Part shown: positions 27,529 to 37,390 of the stretch, one piece after another
Numbering within the stretch: the stretch's first letter is position 1
Layout of the letters: every line of letters starts with the position of its first letter
Source: Aliiroseovarius sp.
Lineage (GTDB): Bacteria; Pseudomonadota; Alphaproteobacteria; Rhodobacterales; Rhodobacteraceae
Assembly: GCF_030148435.1 (NCBI RefSeq)
Contig: NZ_JASBTN010000001.1
Span: 106,486 to 170,485, forward strand
Length of the DNA stretch: 64,000 nt
Reading direction: 5' to 3'
Translations under genes and position numbers: made by a program
The notes under the pieces: model-generated
Database searches by the model: none
Seen by the model: only the letters and a program-made list of their open reading frames with translations
Told to the model about the DNA's origin: nothing

Positions 27529-28589
27529 AGCCAATCCTCCCGACCGGTTCCGACCGCGTCTGAGACATGGGCGAACCCGTCGCGCGCCAACAGGCCATCG
27601 AGCCCCAGAGCGATGTCCTCGACCAGCGACAGCCCCTTGTAGGCGAGCGCCGAATACAGCTGGACCACATGGGCGCCGGCGCGGATTTTCTGATAGGCGT
27701 CTTCGGCCGACCCGATGCCGCCCACACCGACAAGAGGCATTTCGCCATGGGTCAACTGGCTCAGACGGGCCAGGACTCGAGTAGATTTTTCGAACAATGG
27801 AGCGCCGGAAAGGCCGCCTTTCTCGCCCTTATCTGCACTTTTCAAACCTTCGCGGTCCAAAGTGGTGTTTGTGGCTATCACCGCGTCGATCTTGACTTCC
27901 ATAGCGACCTCGGCCACTTCGGCCAGTTCCTGATCGCTCAGGTCCGGGGCGATCTTGAGAAAGATCGGGGTGTATTTGCCCAAGGTGTCGCGCACGTCCA
28001 GCACCCCGGTCAGCAGCGCACGCAGCGCTTCGGCCCCTTGAAGATCACGCAGTTTCTCGGTGTTGGGCGACGAGACGTTCACCGTCGCGAAATCCACCAG
28101 CGGGCCGCAACTGGCCAGCACATTCGCGAAATCCGCCGCGCGGTCTTCGCTGTCTTTGTTTGCGCCCAGATTCAGCCCCACCGGCACCGGGCGGCGGCGC
28201 GAACGGCGGGTCAGGCGGGCGGCGGCGGCTTCCATCCCTTCGTTGTTGAAACCGTAGCGGTTTATCACCGCCTGATCTTCGGTCAGGCGAAAGAGGCGCG
28301 GTTTCGGGTTGCCCTGCTGGGCGCGCGGCGTGACGGCGCCCACTTCAACGAAGCCGAAACCCGCCTGGGTCAGCGCATCCACCACCTGGGCATTTTTGTC
28401 GTAGCCAGCGGCGAGGCCCACGGGGTTGGTCAGCTCCATGCCGCAGAAGTTCGTTTTAAGCCGGTCCGTGCTGACCAGGCCGGAAAGGGGTACAATCCCC
28501 AGCCGCATCGCGGTCAGTGCCAGCGAATGGGAGCGTTCGGGATCGACCTGGTGCAGCGCCTTCAGCGCGATCTTTTCGATGAGGTTCAT
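27525..28589 (-). CDS. pyrD: Dihydroorotate dehydrogenase (quinone), class 2
   Basis: 354 residues: the N-terminal helices for membrane association ([27 protein letters not shown]) mark class 2. The FMN barrel has [16 protein letters not shown], the catalytic serine region [19 protein letters not shown] and [20 protein letters not shown]. It oxidises dihydroorotate to orotate in pyrimidine synthesis, passing electrons to quinone at the inner membrane. It is sandwiched by overlap between DUF952 and arsC. Confidence 0.95.
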   Translation of the reverse strand: MNLIEKIALKALHQVDPERSHSLALTAMRLGIVPLSGLVSTDRLKTNFCGMELTNPVGLAAGYDKNAQVVDALTQAGFGFVEVGAVTPRAQQGNPKPRLFRLTEDQAVINRYGFNNEGMEAAAARLTRRSRRRPVPVGLNLGANKDSEDRAADFANVLASCGPLVDFATVNVSSPNTEKLRDLQGAEALRALLTGVLDVRDTLGKYTPIFLKIAPDLSDQELAEVAEVAMEVKIDAVIATNTTLDREGLKSADKGEKGGLSGAPLFEKSTRVLARLSQLTHGEMPLVGVGGIGSAEDAYQKIRAGAHVVQLYSALAYKGLSLVEDIALGLDGLLARDGFAHVSDAVGTGREDWL

Positions 28590-28924
28590 TCCATGTCCTC
28601 CGGAAATTCATGCCCCTGCGGACCCAGCGGCAGCGGGCGGTGCCACAGCACGTCGTTCATGCGCAATACCCTGTAAAGATGCGGGAAAAGCGCGCCACCA
28701 CGCGAGGGTTCCCACTTCAGCGCCTCCCCGAGTGTCTCGGCGTCCAGGGCCAGAAGCTCCAGCCCGTCCTCGCCCGCGAAATGCTTTGCGGCCGTTTCGG
28801 CCGCCTGGGTGGCGGTGGAAAAATGCACGAAGCCGTCGGTCAGGTCGACGGGGGCGCCCGGCGTCTCGCCCGCCGCCTGGAAGGCCGCCCATTCGTCGGC
28901 CCGGAAGATCTTGTAAATCAGCAT
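28586..28924 (-). CDS. DUF952-family protein
   Basis: 112 residues with the DUF952 layout: [42 protein letters not shown] and LFPHLYRVL. The fold is related to ADP-ribosyl-transfer-type or glutathione-related small enzymes in some databases, but no activity is established. It is the first gene of the DUF952-pyrD-arsC unit, overlapping pyrD by four bases. Confidence 0.85.
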   Translation of the reverse strand: MLIYKIFRADEWAAFQAAGETPGAPVDLTDGFVHFSTATQAAETAAKHFAGEDGLELLALDAETLGEALKWEPSRGGALFPHLYRVLRMNDVLWHRPLPLGPQGHEFPEDME

Positions 28925-29088
28925 GGGGCCGACATGCCGCGATGTGACCCAGAGGTCAAGATGACACTGTCACGCGGCTGTCACCTGCTGGTGCGATATG
29001 GCTGACCCGAGGGCAATCAAGGTCAGGTTTTGACAGGGGCAGCGACTCGCGCCAATCTGACCACAAGATCAAAAATCAGGGGGATACC

Positions 29089-30660
29089 ATGATGAAACAT
29101 GTTCTGACGTCGGTCGCGGCGCTGGCCGTGACCAGCGGCATGGCAATGGCGGATTACACGCTGACCATTCTGCACACCAATGATTTCCACGCGCGCTTCG
29201 AGCCGATCAGCAAATACGACAGCGGATGTAGCGCGGAGGACAATGCCGAGGGCAAGTGTTTCGGCGGCTCGGCCCGTTTGCAGACGGCCATCGATGCGGC
29301 GCGCGCGCGCTCGAACAACGCGATCCTTGTGGATGGCGGCGACCAGTTCCAGGGCACGTTGTTCTACACCTACTACAAAGGCGCGCTGGCGGCCGAGATG
29401 ATGAACCAGATGGGCTATGACGCGATGACCGTGGGCAACCACGAATTCGACGACGGCCCCGAGGTGCTGCGCGGCTTCATGGATGCCGTGAATTTCCCGG
29501 TCTTGATGTCGAACGCCGATGTTTCCGGAGAGGAGCTGCTGGCCGGCAAGCTGGCGAAATCTACCGTGATCGAACGCGGCGGCGAGAAGCTGGGGCTGAT
29601 CGGCCTGACTCCGCAGGACACGGACGAACTGGCCAGTCCTGGCGACGACGTGATTTTTACCGACCCTGTCCAGGCGGTGCAGGGCGAGGTCGACAAGCTG
29701 ACCGAAATGGGCGTGAACAAGATCATCGTGCTCAGCCACTCGGGCTTTGGCGTCGATCAGCGCGTGGCGGCGGAAACCACCGGTGTGGACGTGATCGTCG
29801 GCGGCCATAGCAACACGTTGCTGTCGAACACGAACGAGCGCGCCGAGGGGCCCTATCCAACCATGGTTGGCGGGACGGCCATCGTCTCGGCCTATGCTTA
29901 TGGCAAGTTCCTGGGCGAGCTGAACGTGACTTTCAATGACGCGGGTGAAATTACCGAGGCCGTGGGCGAGCCGCTGATCATGGATGGCGAGGTGCAGGAG
30001 CACGAGGCCACCGTGGCGCGCATCGCCGAAGCGGCCAAGCCGCTGGAAGAAGTTCGCAACCGCGTAGTCGCCCAGGCCGCCGAGGCCATCGACGGCGAAC
30101 GTGGCTCCTGCCGGGCAGGGGAATGCACCATGGGCAATATCATCGCCGACGCCATGCTGGCGCGGGTCAAGGACCAGGGCATCCAGATTGCGCTCCAGAA
30201 CGGCGGCGGCATCCGCGCCTCGATCGACGCGGGTGACGTGACCATGGGCGAGGTGCTGACCGTGCTGCCGTTCCAGAATACGCTTTCGACCTTCCAGGTC
30301 TCGGGCGCAACGGTTCTGGAAGCGTTGGAAAACGGGGTCAGCCAGCTCGAGGACGGCGCGGGCCGTTTCGCGCAGGTCGCCGGCCTGAAATACACTTTCG
30401 ATGTCTCGCAATCCGCAGGTTCGCGCGTGTCAGACGTGGTGGTAATGGAAGGCGGCGCCTGGGTCGCGATCGATCCGGCCAAGACCTATGGCGTTGTCTC
30501 GAACAACTACGTGCGCAATGGCGGCGATGGTTACAAGATGTTCAAGGACGCTGAAAACGTCTATGATTTCGGCCCGGACCTGGCGGATGTGACCGCCGAA
30601 TACATGGCCGCGATGGGGCCGGTCATGCCGAAACTGGACGGGCGTATCACAGCGAAATAA
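29089..30660 (+). CDS. Periplasmic 5'-nucleotidase / UshA-like metallophosphatase
   Basis: 523 residues. Signal peptide MMKHVLTSVAALAVTSGMAMA precedes the metallophosphatase domain: LHTNDFHARFEP (metal D and H), DGGDQFQGT, GNHEFDDGP, GGHSNT. The C-terminal nucleotidase domain has ALQNGGGIRASIDAG and NNYVRNGGDGY. It hydrolyses extracellular nucleotides for phosphate or nucleoside uptake. ATG at 29089 or 29092 cannot be separated. A TTGACA box at 29032-29037 may be its -35. A short palindrome TGACACTGTCA (28963-28973) lies further upstream. Confidence 0.92.
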   Translation: MMKHVLTSVAALAVTSGMAMADYTLTILHTNDFHARFEPISKYDSGCSAEDNAEGKCFGGSARLQTAIDAARARSNNAILVDGGDQFQGTLFYTYYKGALAAEMMNQMGYDAMTVGNHEFDDGPEVLRGFMDAVNFPVLMSNADVSGEELLAGKLAKSTVIERGGEKLGLIGLTPQDTDELASPGDDVIFTDPVQAVQGEVDKLTEMGVNKIIVLSHSGFGVDQRVAAETTGVDVIVGGHSNTLLSNTNERAEGPYPTMVGGTAIVSAYAYGKFLGELNVTFNDAGEITEAVGEPLIMDGEVQEHEATVARIAEAAKPLEEVRNRVVAQAAEAIDGERGSCRAGECTMGNIIADAMLARVKDQGIQIALQNGGGIRASIDAGDVTMGEVLTVLPFQNTLSTFQVSGATVLEALENGVSQLEDGAGRFAQVAGLKYTFDVSQSAGSRVSDVVVMEGGAWVAIDPAKTYGVVSNNYVRNGGDGYKMFKDAENVYDFGPDLADVTAEYMAAMGPVMPKLDGRITAK

Positions 30661-30678
30661 CCGCCTGTTGACGATTGC

Positions 30679-30714
30679 GGCCCCTGCCGGGAAACTGGTG
30701 GGGGCCTTTTCTTT
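30679..30714 (+). terminator. Terminator of the 5'-nucleotidase gene
   Basis: A 10-bp stem with two mismatches (30679-30688/30697-30706) then TTTTCTTTT, 18 bases after the stop. Confidence 0.8.
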
Positions 30715-30726
30715 TGCGAGGGACGG

Positions 30727-31032
30727 ATGGACCACCCGTTGATCGACCTCATCAATGCGAAAATCCGCGCCGCCGAGGAGGCGGGCGAGTTCGACAATCT
30801 GGAAGGGGCGGGCAAGCCACTGCCCAAGGTGGACGACCCGGAGAACGCTCTGATCAACCGGTTGATCAGGGAAAACGGGGCCGTGCCGGAATTCGTGACC
30901 TTGTCGCGGGAGCTTGAGCGCTTGCGCGCCGAGCTGCGCGAGACCGGGGATCGCACACGGCGGCGCGAGATCATGAAGGAAATGTCCATGATGGACGCCA
31001 AGATCGAGCTGGCCCGCAAGGCGCATCGCTGA
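30727..31032 (+). CDS. DUF1992 (DnaJ-C28-type) protein
   Basis: 101 residues with the DUF1992 signature: HPLIDLINAKIRAAEEAGEFDNLEGAGKPL at the start and a charged helical remainder. The domain occurs in eukaryotic DNAJC28 and small bacterial proteins of unknown function. Its stop overlaps the SRAP gene start (TGATG), suggesting co-expression. Confidence 0.88.
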   Translation: MDHPLIDLINAKIRAAEEAGEFDNLEGAGKPLPKVDDPENALINRLIRENGAVPEFVTLSRELERLRAELRETGDRTRRREIMKEMSMMDAKIELARKAHR

Positions 31033-31721
31033 TGTGCGGTCGGTTCGCACTGACCTTGCCGACAGATGCGATGGCCGCGCTGTTCGGCGCGATCCCGGCA
31101 AATGACCTGCCACGGGTGCCCAATTTCAATATCTGTCCCACAAACTCGGTCCATGTGGTCTGGACCGGCGAGGGGCGGCGGCTGTCGGCAATGCGCTGGG
31201 GCTTTCTGCCCTTCTGGTACAAGAGCCCGACGGACGGCCCTCTGCTGATCAATGCGCGGGCAGAGACCCTTGCCGAAAAACCGGCCTTTCGCGCGGCGGC
31301 CCGCGAACGGCGCTGCCTGATCCCGGCCACGGGGTTTTACGAATGGACCAAAACGCCGGATGGCGCGCGGCTGCCCTGGTATATCCACCGGCGGGACGAG
31401 GCCCCCCTGGCTTTCGCCGGGGTCTGGCAGGACTGGGGCGAGGACGGGCTGCCCACCTGCGCCATCGTCACCTGCGGCGCGAATGAAAGCATGTCGGCGA
31501 TCCATCACCGAATGCCTGTTGTGCTGGAACAGGATGACTGGGGCAAATGGCTGGGCGAAGAAGGCCACGGAGCGGCGGTTCTGATGCAGCCTGCCGGGGA
31601 AGATATCCTGACATTTCATCGGGTTGACCCGAAAGTAAATTCGAACCGCGCCTCCGGTCCCCAGTTGATCGACCCGTTGCCCGGAGGGCGTAGGCCGGCG
31701 GAGCCGCTGCGCGGTGCCTGA
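31032..31721 (+). CDS. SRAP (YedK/HMCES-like) abasic-site protein
   Basis: 229 residues. Cysteine C2 (MCGRFAL) becomes the N-terminus after methionine removal, and N in NARAET, E in GFYEW, and H in SAIHHRMPV are the other conserved active-site residues. SRAP proteins form a thiazolidine crosslink with abasic sites in single-stranded DNA, protecting replication forks. It is translationally coupled to the DUF1992 gene. The C-terminal 30 residues are divergent and rich in arginine and proline. Confidence 0.92.
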   Translation: MCGRFALTLPTDAMAALFGAIPANDLPRVPNFNICPTNSVHVVWTGEGRRLSAMRWGFLPFWYKSPTDGPLLINARAETLAEKPAFRAAARERRCLIPATGFYEWTKTPDGARLPWYIHRRDEAPLAFAGVWQDWGEDGLPTCAIVTCGANESMSAIHHRMPVVLEQDDWGKWLGEEGHGAAVLMQPAGEDILTFHRVDPKVNSNRASGPQLIDPLPGGRRPAEPLRGA

Positions 31722-31802
31722 TTGTGTGTTTGTCGCAGGGGGCGCCGTTGCACCCGGCCTTCGACTTGGTAGAGTGGGGCGGAGCAGTCGGAGGAAGGCA
31801 AG

Positions 31803-33053
31803 ATGGCCGAACGCAGCACCCTGTCGCATCTGTTGGGGCGTATCGCCCGGGTTGGGCGGGGCCAGGGCACGGCCCGCGACCCGCTGACCCTTTGCGAAGA
31901 TTTGCTGGGCGACAAAGGCGAGGTGTCGGGCCTCGCCGCCGCGATGGAAATCCTCGATGGGGCCGAGGCGCTGGACAATGGTGAACTGGGCGATTTCTTT
32001 GCCGCCCTGGCTGACCGGTTCTGTGTCGACGGCAAAGCCTTGGCCAAGGCGGTGGCGGACTGGGACGGTAAAAGTCCCGAGGGCGCCCGCGCCATTCACG
32101 AGGTCAGCGAACCGCGCAGCCAGGAACTGATCCGCCGCATCAACCGCGCGCCCGGTGCCACCGCGCGCCTGGTGGCGCTGCGGGCCAAGCTGGTGCAGCA
32201 CGCCCGCGCCAACCCGGCGTTGGCGGGGCTGGATGGTGATTTCCTTCATCTCTTTGCCAGTTGGTTCAACCGTGGTTTCCTGGAATTGCGCCATGTCGAT
32301 TGGCAGAGCCCGGCGGAAGTGCTGGAAAAGATCATCTCCTACGAGGCGGTGCATGAGATCACCGGCTGGGACGATCTGCGCCAGCGGGTGGCGGACCCGG
32401 ACCGGCGGCTCTTTGCCTTCTTTCACCCGGCGATGCCGGACGACCCGCTGATCTTCGTCGAAGTGGCGCTGATGGCCGAGATCCCCGGCGCAATCGGCCA
32501 GATCATCAACGGTACGCGCGAGGCGCTCGACCCGGAGGCCGCCAGGGTCGCGGTGTTCTATTCGATTTCCAACTGTCAGGCGGGGCTGCGCGGGATTTCC
32601 TTCGGGAATTTCCTGATCAAACAGGTGGTGGCCGAACTTCAGGCCGAGCTGCCGGGGCTGAACACTTTCGTCACGCTGAGCCCGGTTCCCGGCCTCAGGC
32701 ATTGGGCCATGGCCGGCGGGGAAGGGATGCTCGAGGGTGTCGGGTGGAGGCCCGAGGACGGCATTCCCGACCCGCTGACCACGGCGCGGATCGCCGCGCG
32801 CTACCTGACTGGCGCGCGCCGCTCCATGGGCACCGCGTTCGACCCGGTCGCGCATTTCCACCTCGGCAATGGGGCGCAGCTCCATGCGGTGCATGCGGGC
32901 GCCGATCCCTCGGATACGGGACTGGGGAACTCCTGGGGGGTCATGGTGAATTACCTCTATGATTTGAGCAAGATAGAAGCCCACCACCAGGCCTATGCCA
33001 ATGAGGGCGAGATCGCCGCGGCGCCGAAGGTGCGCCAGCTGGCGCGAATGTAG
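31803..33053 (+). CDS. matA: Malonyl-CoA decarboxylase
   Basis: 416 residues. An N-terminal helical domain leads to the GNAT-like catalytic domain with the conserved serine region SISNCQAGLRGISFGNFLIK and histidine region GAQLHAVHAGAD, plus the C-terminal motif LYDLSKIEAHHQAYANEG. It converts malonyl-CoA to acetyl-CoA. Six bases downstream starts the malonyl-CoA synthetase, so together they turn free malonate into acetyl-CoA. Confidence 0.92.
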   Translation: MAERSTLSHLLGRIARVGRGQGTARDPLTLCEDLLGDKGEVSGLAAAMEILDGAEALDNGELGDFFAALADRFCVDGKALAKAVADWDGKSPEGARAIHEVSEPRSQELIRRINRAPGATARLVALRAKLVQHARANPALAGLDGDFLHLFASWFNRGFLELRHVDWQSPAEVLEKIISYEAVHEITGWDDLRQRVADPDRRLFAFFHPAMPDDPLIFVEVALMAEIPGAIGQIINGTREALDPEAARVAVFYSISNCQAGLRGISFGNFLIKQVVAELQAELPGLNTFVTLSPVPGLRHWAMAGGEGMLEGVGWRPEDGIPDPLTTARIAARYLTGARRSMGTAFDPVAHFHLGNGAQLHAVHAGADPSDTGLGNSWGVMVNYLYDLSKIEAHHQAYANEGEIAAAPKVRQLARM

Positions 33054-33059
33054 AGGACC

Positions 33060-34589
33060 ATGAGCATGTACCGACAGAACTACCTGGCCCACGCCATTTC
33101 GCGGGCCTCGGACGGACGCGGAGAGGGATTGTTCCTGACCCGCCACCCGGACGGGGCGACGGTGCGCTATGCCGATTTCTGGAAAAATGCCGAACGCATG
33201 GCGGCGGTGCTGGTGGCGGCGGGCGTGACCCCGGGCGACCGGGTCGCCGTACAAGCGCCCAAGACCGTGGCCATGCTGGAACTTTACGTGGGTTGCGTGC
33301 TGGCCGGCGGGGTATTTCTGCCGCTCAACACTGCCTATACGCCCGCCGAGGTGGCGTATTTCCTGGGTGACGCCCGCCCGCGGGTCCTGGTCTGCGATCC
33401 AGAGAAACTGGAGGCGCTGACACCCATCGCGGTCGAGGCGGGTGTTGCGAACATCTTTACCCTCGGCGCGGGCGAGATTGGGTCACTGATCGATGCCAGG
33501 GCCGGGGCGGAGCCGGGGTTCACCGCCGTGGCGCGCGGCGCGCAGGATCTGGCGGCGATCCTTTACACCTCTGGTACGACGGGACGCTCGAAAGGCGCCA
33601 TGCTGACCCACCGGGCGCTGGCATCGAACAGCGAGGTGCTGCGGGACTATTGGCGCTTTACCTCCGATGACGTGCTGATCCACGCCCTGCCGATTTTCCA
33701 CACCCACGGGCTTTTCGTGGCCACCAATGTGACGCTGATGGCGGGCGGGTCGTGCATTTTCATGCCCGGTTTCGACGCCGGGGCCGTGCTGGGCTACATG
33801 CCTCGCGCCACGGCTCTGATGGGCGTGCCCACCTTCTATACCCGGCTCCTGGACCAGCAGGGCCTGGGCGAGGCTGCGAAGGGCATGCGCCTCTTCGTGT
33901 CCGGTTCCGCGCCCCTGTTGGCCGAGACCCATGAACGCTGGCGGGCGGCAACCGGCCACGCGATCCTGGAACGATACGGCATGACCGAGACGAACATGAA
34001 CAGCTCGAACCCCTATGAGGGCGAGCGCCGCGCGGGCACGGTGGGGTTCCCGCTGCCCGGGGTTGAGCTGAAAGTCTGCGATGCGGAGACCGGGCAGGAG
34101 GTCGCAACCGGCCAGATCGGCGTGATTGAGGTGCGCGGCCCGAATGTGTTTGCCGGTTACTGGCAGATGCCCGAAAAGACCGCCGAGGAGCTGCGCGCGG
34201 ATGGCTGGTTCATTACCGGCGACCTCGGCATGGTGGATGCGGACGGCTATGTCACCATCGTCGGGCGCGGCAAGGATCTGATCATTACCGGCGGGTTCAA
34301 TGTCTATCCGAAGGAGGTCGAGGGCGTGATCGATGCGCTGCCCGGCGTGCTGGAAAGCGCCGTGATCGGCGTGCCGCACAAGGATTTCGGTGAAGGGGTC
34401 GTGGCCGTCGTGGTGCCCGAGAAAGGCGCGGACGTCTCTTCCGAGGCGATCATTGACGGTGTGGCGGACAAGCTGGCGAAGTTCAAGCAGCCGAAGTCGG
34501 TGGTCATGCTGGCCGAACTGCCGCGCAACACCATGGGCAAGGTGCAGAAAAACGTGCTCAGGGAGAAATATGCGGCGCTTCTCTCGTGA
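33060..34589 (+). CDS. matB: Malonyl-CoA synthetase (MatB-like acyl-CoA ligase)
   Basis: 509 residues of an ANL-family ligase: P-loop YTSGTTGRSKGAM, FHTHGLFVA, ERYGMTETNMNSSNPYEGERR, TGDLGMVDADGYV, the hinge GRGKDLIITGGFNVYPKEVE and the lysine loop NTMGKVQKN. Operon pairing with malonyl-CoA decarboxylase supports malonate activation; methylmalonate is a common side substrate of this family. No malonate transporter or regulator is adjacent. Confidence 0.88.
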   Translation: MSMYRQNYLAHAISRASDGRGEGLFLTRHPDGATVRYADFWKNAERMAAVLVAAGVTPGDRVAVQAPKTVAMLELYVGCVLAGGVFLPLNTAYTPAEVAYFLGDARPRVLVCDPEKLEALTPIAVEAGVANIFTLGAGEIGSLIDARAGAEPGFTAVARGAQDLAAILYTSGTTGRSKGAMLTHRALASNSEVLRDYWRFTSDDVLIHALPIFHTHGLFVATNVTLMAGGSCIFMPGFDAGAVLGYMPRATALMGVPTFYTRLLDQQGLGEAAKGMRLFVSGSAPLLAETHERWRAATGHAILERYGMTETNMNSSNPYEGERRAGTVGFPLPGVELKVCDAETGQEVATGQIGVIEVRGPNVFAGYWQMPEKTAEELRADGWFITGDLGMVDADGYVTIVGRGKDLIITGGFNVYPKEVEGVIDALPGVLESAVIGVPHKDFGEGVVAVVVPEKGADVSSEAIIDGVADKLAKFKQPKSVVMLAELPRNTMGKVQKNVLREKYAALLS

Positions 34590-34665
34590 GGGGGCGCCTT
34601 TTCCTCTTGTGCCTGCGGTGATGGTGTTCCCCTGCTTGCCGGATACGTGACCGGTAAGGCTGGGA

Positions 34666-34727
34666 CGGGGCTCTGCCCCGGCGGCAGCGCGCTGCCGCTC
34701 CCCGGGATATTTGGGGAAAGTTGAAAG
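34666..34727. repeat. Intergenic mosaic repeat, second copy
   Basis: Two perfect hairpins (34666-34671/34675-34680 and 34681-34688/34691-34698) precede a 24-base segment at 34704-34727 (GGGATATTT, GGGGAAAG, TTGAAAG) that matches the arm of the element at 20464-20486. It lies between convergent matB and a puuB-like gene and could terminate either transcript. Confidence 0.7.
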
Positions 34728-34730
34728 GGG

Positions 34731-36047
34731 TCAGAGCCGGTCCCTGAGCCGGTACCCCCAATAGGCGCCGCGCAGGAGCAGGCGGCGGGCGGGGCCAAGT
34801 GGAAAACGGGTGAGCGGCGCGTTGTGGATTTTGCCGGCGTTGCCACGGCCCAGTGCCAGATCGGCAAGCCGTGCGCCGGTCCAGGTGCCCATGGCGACGC
34901 CATTGCCGTGGTAGCCCAGCCCGGCCCAGGCGTTCGGCCAGTCCCCCAGCGGCCCGGCATAGGGGGTGAGCTTGCGGGTCAGGCAAAGCAGGCCGGACCA
35001 GAAATGGGGCGTTTCGACATCCGTCCAGGCGGGAAACATCCGGGCGAGGTCGGTACGGGTCTTTGTGCGCATGGCCGTCTGGCCGTCGAGGCTGGCCGCG
35101 ACATTTCCGCGGGTGCCGATCAGGAAGCGCCCGTCGGGGAGCAGGCGAAAATAATGCAGGAGCTTGCGCGTGTCATAAGCCATCAGGTCGGTTGTCCAGC
35201 CCTGGGCGGCCCGCTCGCTCTTGGAAAGAGGACGGGTGATGAGGATGTTCGATTGCACCGGCAGGTAGCGGCCCGAGAGCCAGTCGGGCAGGTCCTCGGC
35301 ACTGTAGCCATTGGTGGCGAGGATCAGTTTTCGTGCCGTGACCAGGCCGCGTGGCGTGTCGAGCCGGTAGCCTTCCACAACCGGGGTGATCGCTGTCACC
35401 GGGCTCTGGGCGCGGATGTCCGCCCCGGCCGTCTGTGCCGCGATGGCGAGCCCGTGGGCATAGAGCGCCGGGTTCAGCGCGAAGCCCAGTTTCAGGTGCA
35501 TGGCGCCATGAAATTCGGCCCCCGCCATGCCGCGCTCTGCCAGGGCTTCGCCGGGGATCACCTCGGCGGCGACCCCCATGGCCTGCCAATCCGCCGCATC
35601 TGCCTTGAGGGCCGCCATGCGGGAGGGGAGGTGGGCCAGCCGCACTTCGCCATCGGAGTGGGTTTCCGCCGCGATGCCGTGTGTGTCGAGCAGGTCTGCA
35701 ACCAGGTCCACAGCGGCCCGTTCGGTGGCGTAGTAGGCGCGGGTGGCCTCCTCGCCGTAGCGTTTGGCCATGGTTTCGGGTGAGGTTTTCGCCCCGCCCG
35801 CGCAGCAAAAGCCGCCGTTTCGGCCGGAGGCGCCCCAGCCGGGATATTCGCTGTCAAGCACCGTGACCTGCGCCCCGGCCCGGGCCAGGTGGAGCGCGGC
35901 GGAGAGCCCGGTATAGCCCGCGCCGATCACGGCGACCTCGGTGGTCAGGTCGCCGTCGACCCGTGGCCAGTCATGGTCGGGCAGGCGCCAGAAACACTCG
36001 GCACGGGCGTCCTGCCCGTAAGCAAAGGGTTCATAGATGCGTTTCAC
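34731..36047 (-). CDS. puuB: FAD-dependent oxidoreductase, gamma-glutamylputrescine oxidase-like
   Basis: 438 residues of the DAO (D-amino-acid oxidase) fold. The FAD motif VAVIGAGYTGLSAALHLARAG lies at about residues 37-57, GASGRNGGFCCAG follows, and GLGYHGNGVAMGTWTG is the C-terminal FAD contact. PuuB oxidises gamma-glutamylputrescine made by PuuA, the gene directly upstream (ATGA overlap). It is the last gene of the pot-puu operon. Confidence 0.85.
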   Translation of the reverse strand: MKRIYEPFAYGQDARAECFWRLPDHDWPRVDGDLTTEVAVIGAGYTGLSAALHLARAGAQVTVLDSEYPGWGASGRNGGFCCAGGAKTSPETMAKRYGEEATRAYYATERAAVDLVADLLDTHGIAAETHSDGEVRLAHLPSRMAALKADAADWQAMGVAAEVIPGEALAERGMAGAEFHGAMHLKLGFALNPALYAHGLAIAAQTAGADIRAQSPVTAITPVVEGYRLDTPRGLVTARKLILATNGYSAEDLPDWLSGRYLPVQSNILITRPLSKSERAAQGWTTDLMAYDTRKLLHYFRLLPDGRFLIGTRGNVAASLDGQTAMRTKTRTDLARMFPAWTDVETPHFWSGLLCLTRKLTPYAGPLGDWPNAWAGLGYHGNGVAMGTWTGARLADLALGRGNAGKIHNAPLTRFPLGPARRLLLRGAYWGYRLRDRL

Positions 36048-37390
36048 AGACGCCCCAGGTAGGTCCTGTATTCCACCTGGCTGATTTCATTGGCCAGCTT
36101 GACGATCTCGTCATGGCGTACGGCCGCATAGATGTCGCGGTAGCGCGCGCCAAGAAGGTCCTCGATGAAAGGGCTGGCCTCGAAAGCCTCGACCGCCTGG
36201 CGCCAGGTTGCCGTGAGGCGGGGCGCGCGGACCGAGTTCGGGTCATCCAGCGGCAGGGGCAGGTCGGGTTCGGTGTCGAGCCCGTGCAGCATGCCGCCGA
36301 GGATCGCGGCAATTGCCAGATAGGGGTTGGCATCCGCGCCGGCGATGCGGTGTTCCAGCCGTGCGCCGGGGCCCTTGACCTCGGGCAGGCGTACACCGGC
36401 GGCGCGGTTGTCGAAGCCCCAGTCGGGGGCAGAGGGGGCAAAGCTCATCGGCTGGAAGCGGCGGTAGGAGTTCATGTGCGGGGCAAACAGCGCCTGTGCC
36501 TCGCGCATGGTGCTCAGCACTCCGCCCACGGCGGCTTTCAGCGTGTCCGACACGCCGTCTCCGTCGTGGTCGAAGATGTTCGTGCCATCGGCATCCACCA
36601 CCGAGACATGGGCATGCAGCCCGTTGCCCGGGAAGCCCGCGTAGGGTTTGGGCATGAAGGTTGCTTCCATCCCGTGCGCCCGTGCCACGCCCCGCACCAG
36701 GCGGCGGAACAGAAGCGCGGTATCGGCCGCCTCCATCACGTCATCGGTATGGTGGAAGTTGATCTCGAACTGGCCCGGTCCGTATTCGGCAATCAGCGTA
36801 TCCGTGGCCAGCCCCTGCGTGGCGGCGGCGTCGAGGATCGCGTCAAGGATACCCTGGGTGCGTTCCAGTACCTCCAGGTCATAGTTCTGCGCCATGGGCG
36901 AGCGGTCGGGTGGTTCAGGCGCGGCGTCGAGCTCGGCGCGCGGTTTGAACAGGTAAAACTCCAGCTCGGTTGCCAGCACCGGGTTGAGGCCCCGGTCGGC
37001 AAAGCGATTGGCCACCTTGGCAAGCTGCACACGGGGCGACAGCTGGCTGAGCTCGCCGGTGTCCGGGTCAAGCATTTCCACCTGGACCTGGGCCACGTGC
37101 CCCTCTGCCCAGGGCACGGGTTTCAACGTTCCCGCAATCGGCACGATGCGCCCGTCCGGGTCGCCCTTGACGATCCCAAGTCCGGTTTCCGGCACCTCTT
37201 CGCCCAGGATGTTGGGCGCATAGGTCGAATGGGGCAGGCGCACGCCGCCCTCTGCCAGTTTCTTTTCATCATTGCCGGGCAGCCATTTGCCGCGCAGGAC
37301 CGCGTTCAGGTCGCACAGCATCAGCTCCAGCCGGTCGGGGCGGCCGTGGGTGGCGCAATAAGCGGCGTATTCCTCAAGAAAGTTGGACAT
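36044..37390 (-). CDS. puuA: Glutamine-synthetase-family ligase (gamma-glutamylpolyamine synthetase-like)
   Basis: 448 residues from the ATG at 37388-37390; the frame stays open through potI, but this start overlaps the potI stop (TCAT) and fits the family. It has GS-type catalytic motifs EYGPGQFEINFHH, GFPGNGLHAHVSV, NSYRRFQP and NRAAGVRLPE. PuuA-type enzymes glutamylate putrescine or related amines, consistent with its place in a polyamine transport and oxidation operon. The substrate could also be another amine. Confidence 0.87.
   Translation of the reverse strand: MSNFLEEYAAYCATHGRPDRLELMLCDLNAVLRGKWLPGNDEKKLAEGGVRLPHSTYAPNILGEEVPETGLGIVKGDPDGRIVPIAGTLKPVPWAEGHVAQVQVEMLDPDTGELSQLSPRVQLAKVANRFADRGLNPVLATELEFYLFKPRAELDAAPEPPDRSPMAQNYDLEVLERTQGILDAILDAAATQGLATDTLIAEYGPGQFEINFHHTDDVMEAADTALLFRRLVRGVARAHGMEATFMPKPYAGFPGNGLHAHVSVVDADGTNIFDHDGDGVSDTLKAAVGGVLSTMREAQALFAPHMNSYRRFQPMSFAPSAPDWGFDNRAAGVRLPEVKGPGARLEHRIAGADANPYLAIAAILGGMLHGLDTEPDLPLPLDDPNSVRAPRLTATWRQAVEAFEASPFIEDLLGARYRDIYAAVRHDEIVKLANEISQVEYRTYLGRL

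Noticed and set aside
27184..27534. TTG start for the ArsC-like gene
   Set aside because: Only two bases from the ribosome site; the GTG at 27526-27528 is properly spaced.
30561..33254. 897-residue minus-strand frame
   Set aside because: Shadow of DUF1992, SRAP and malonyl-CoA decarboxylase; those have motifs and ribosome sites.
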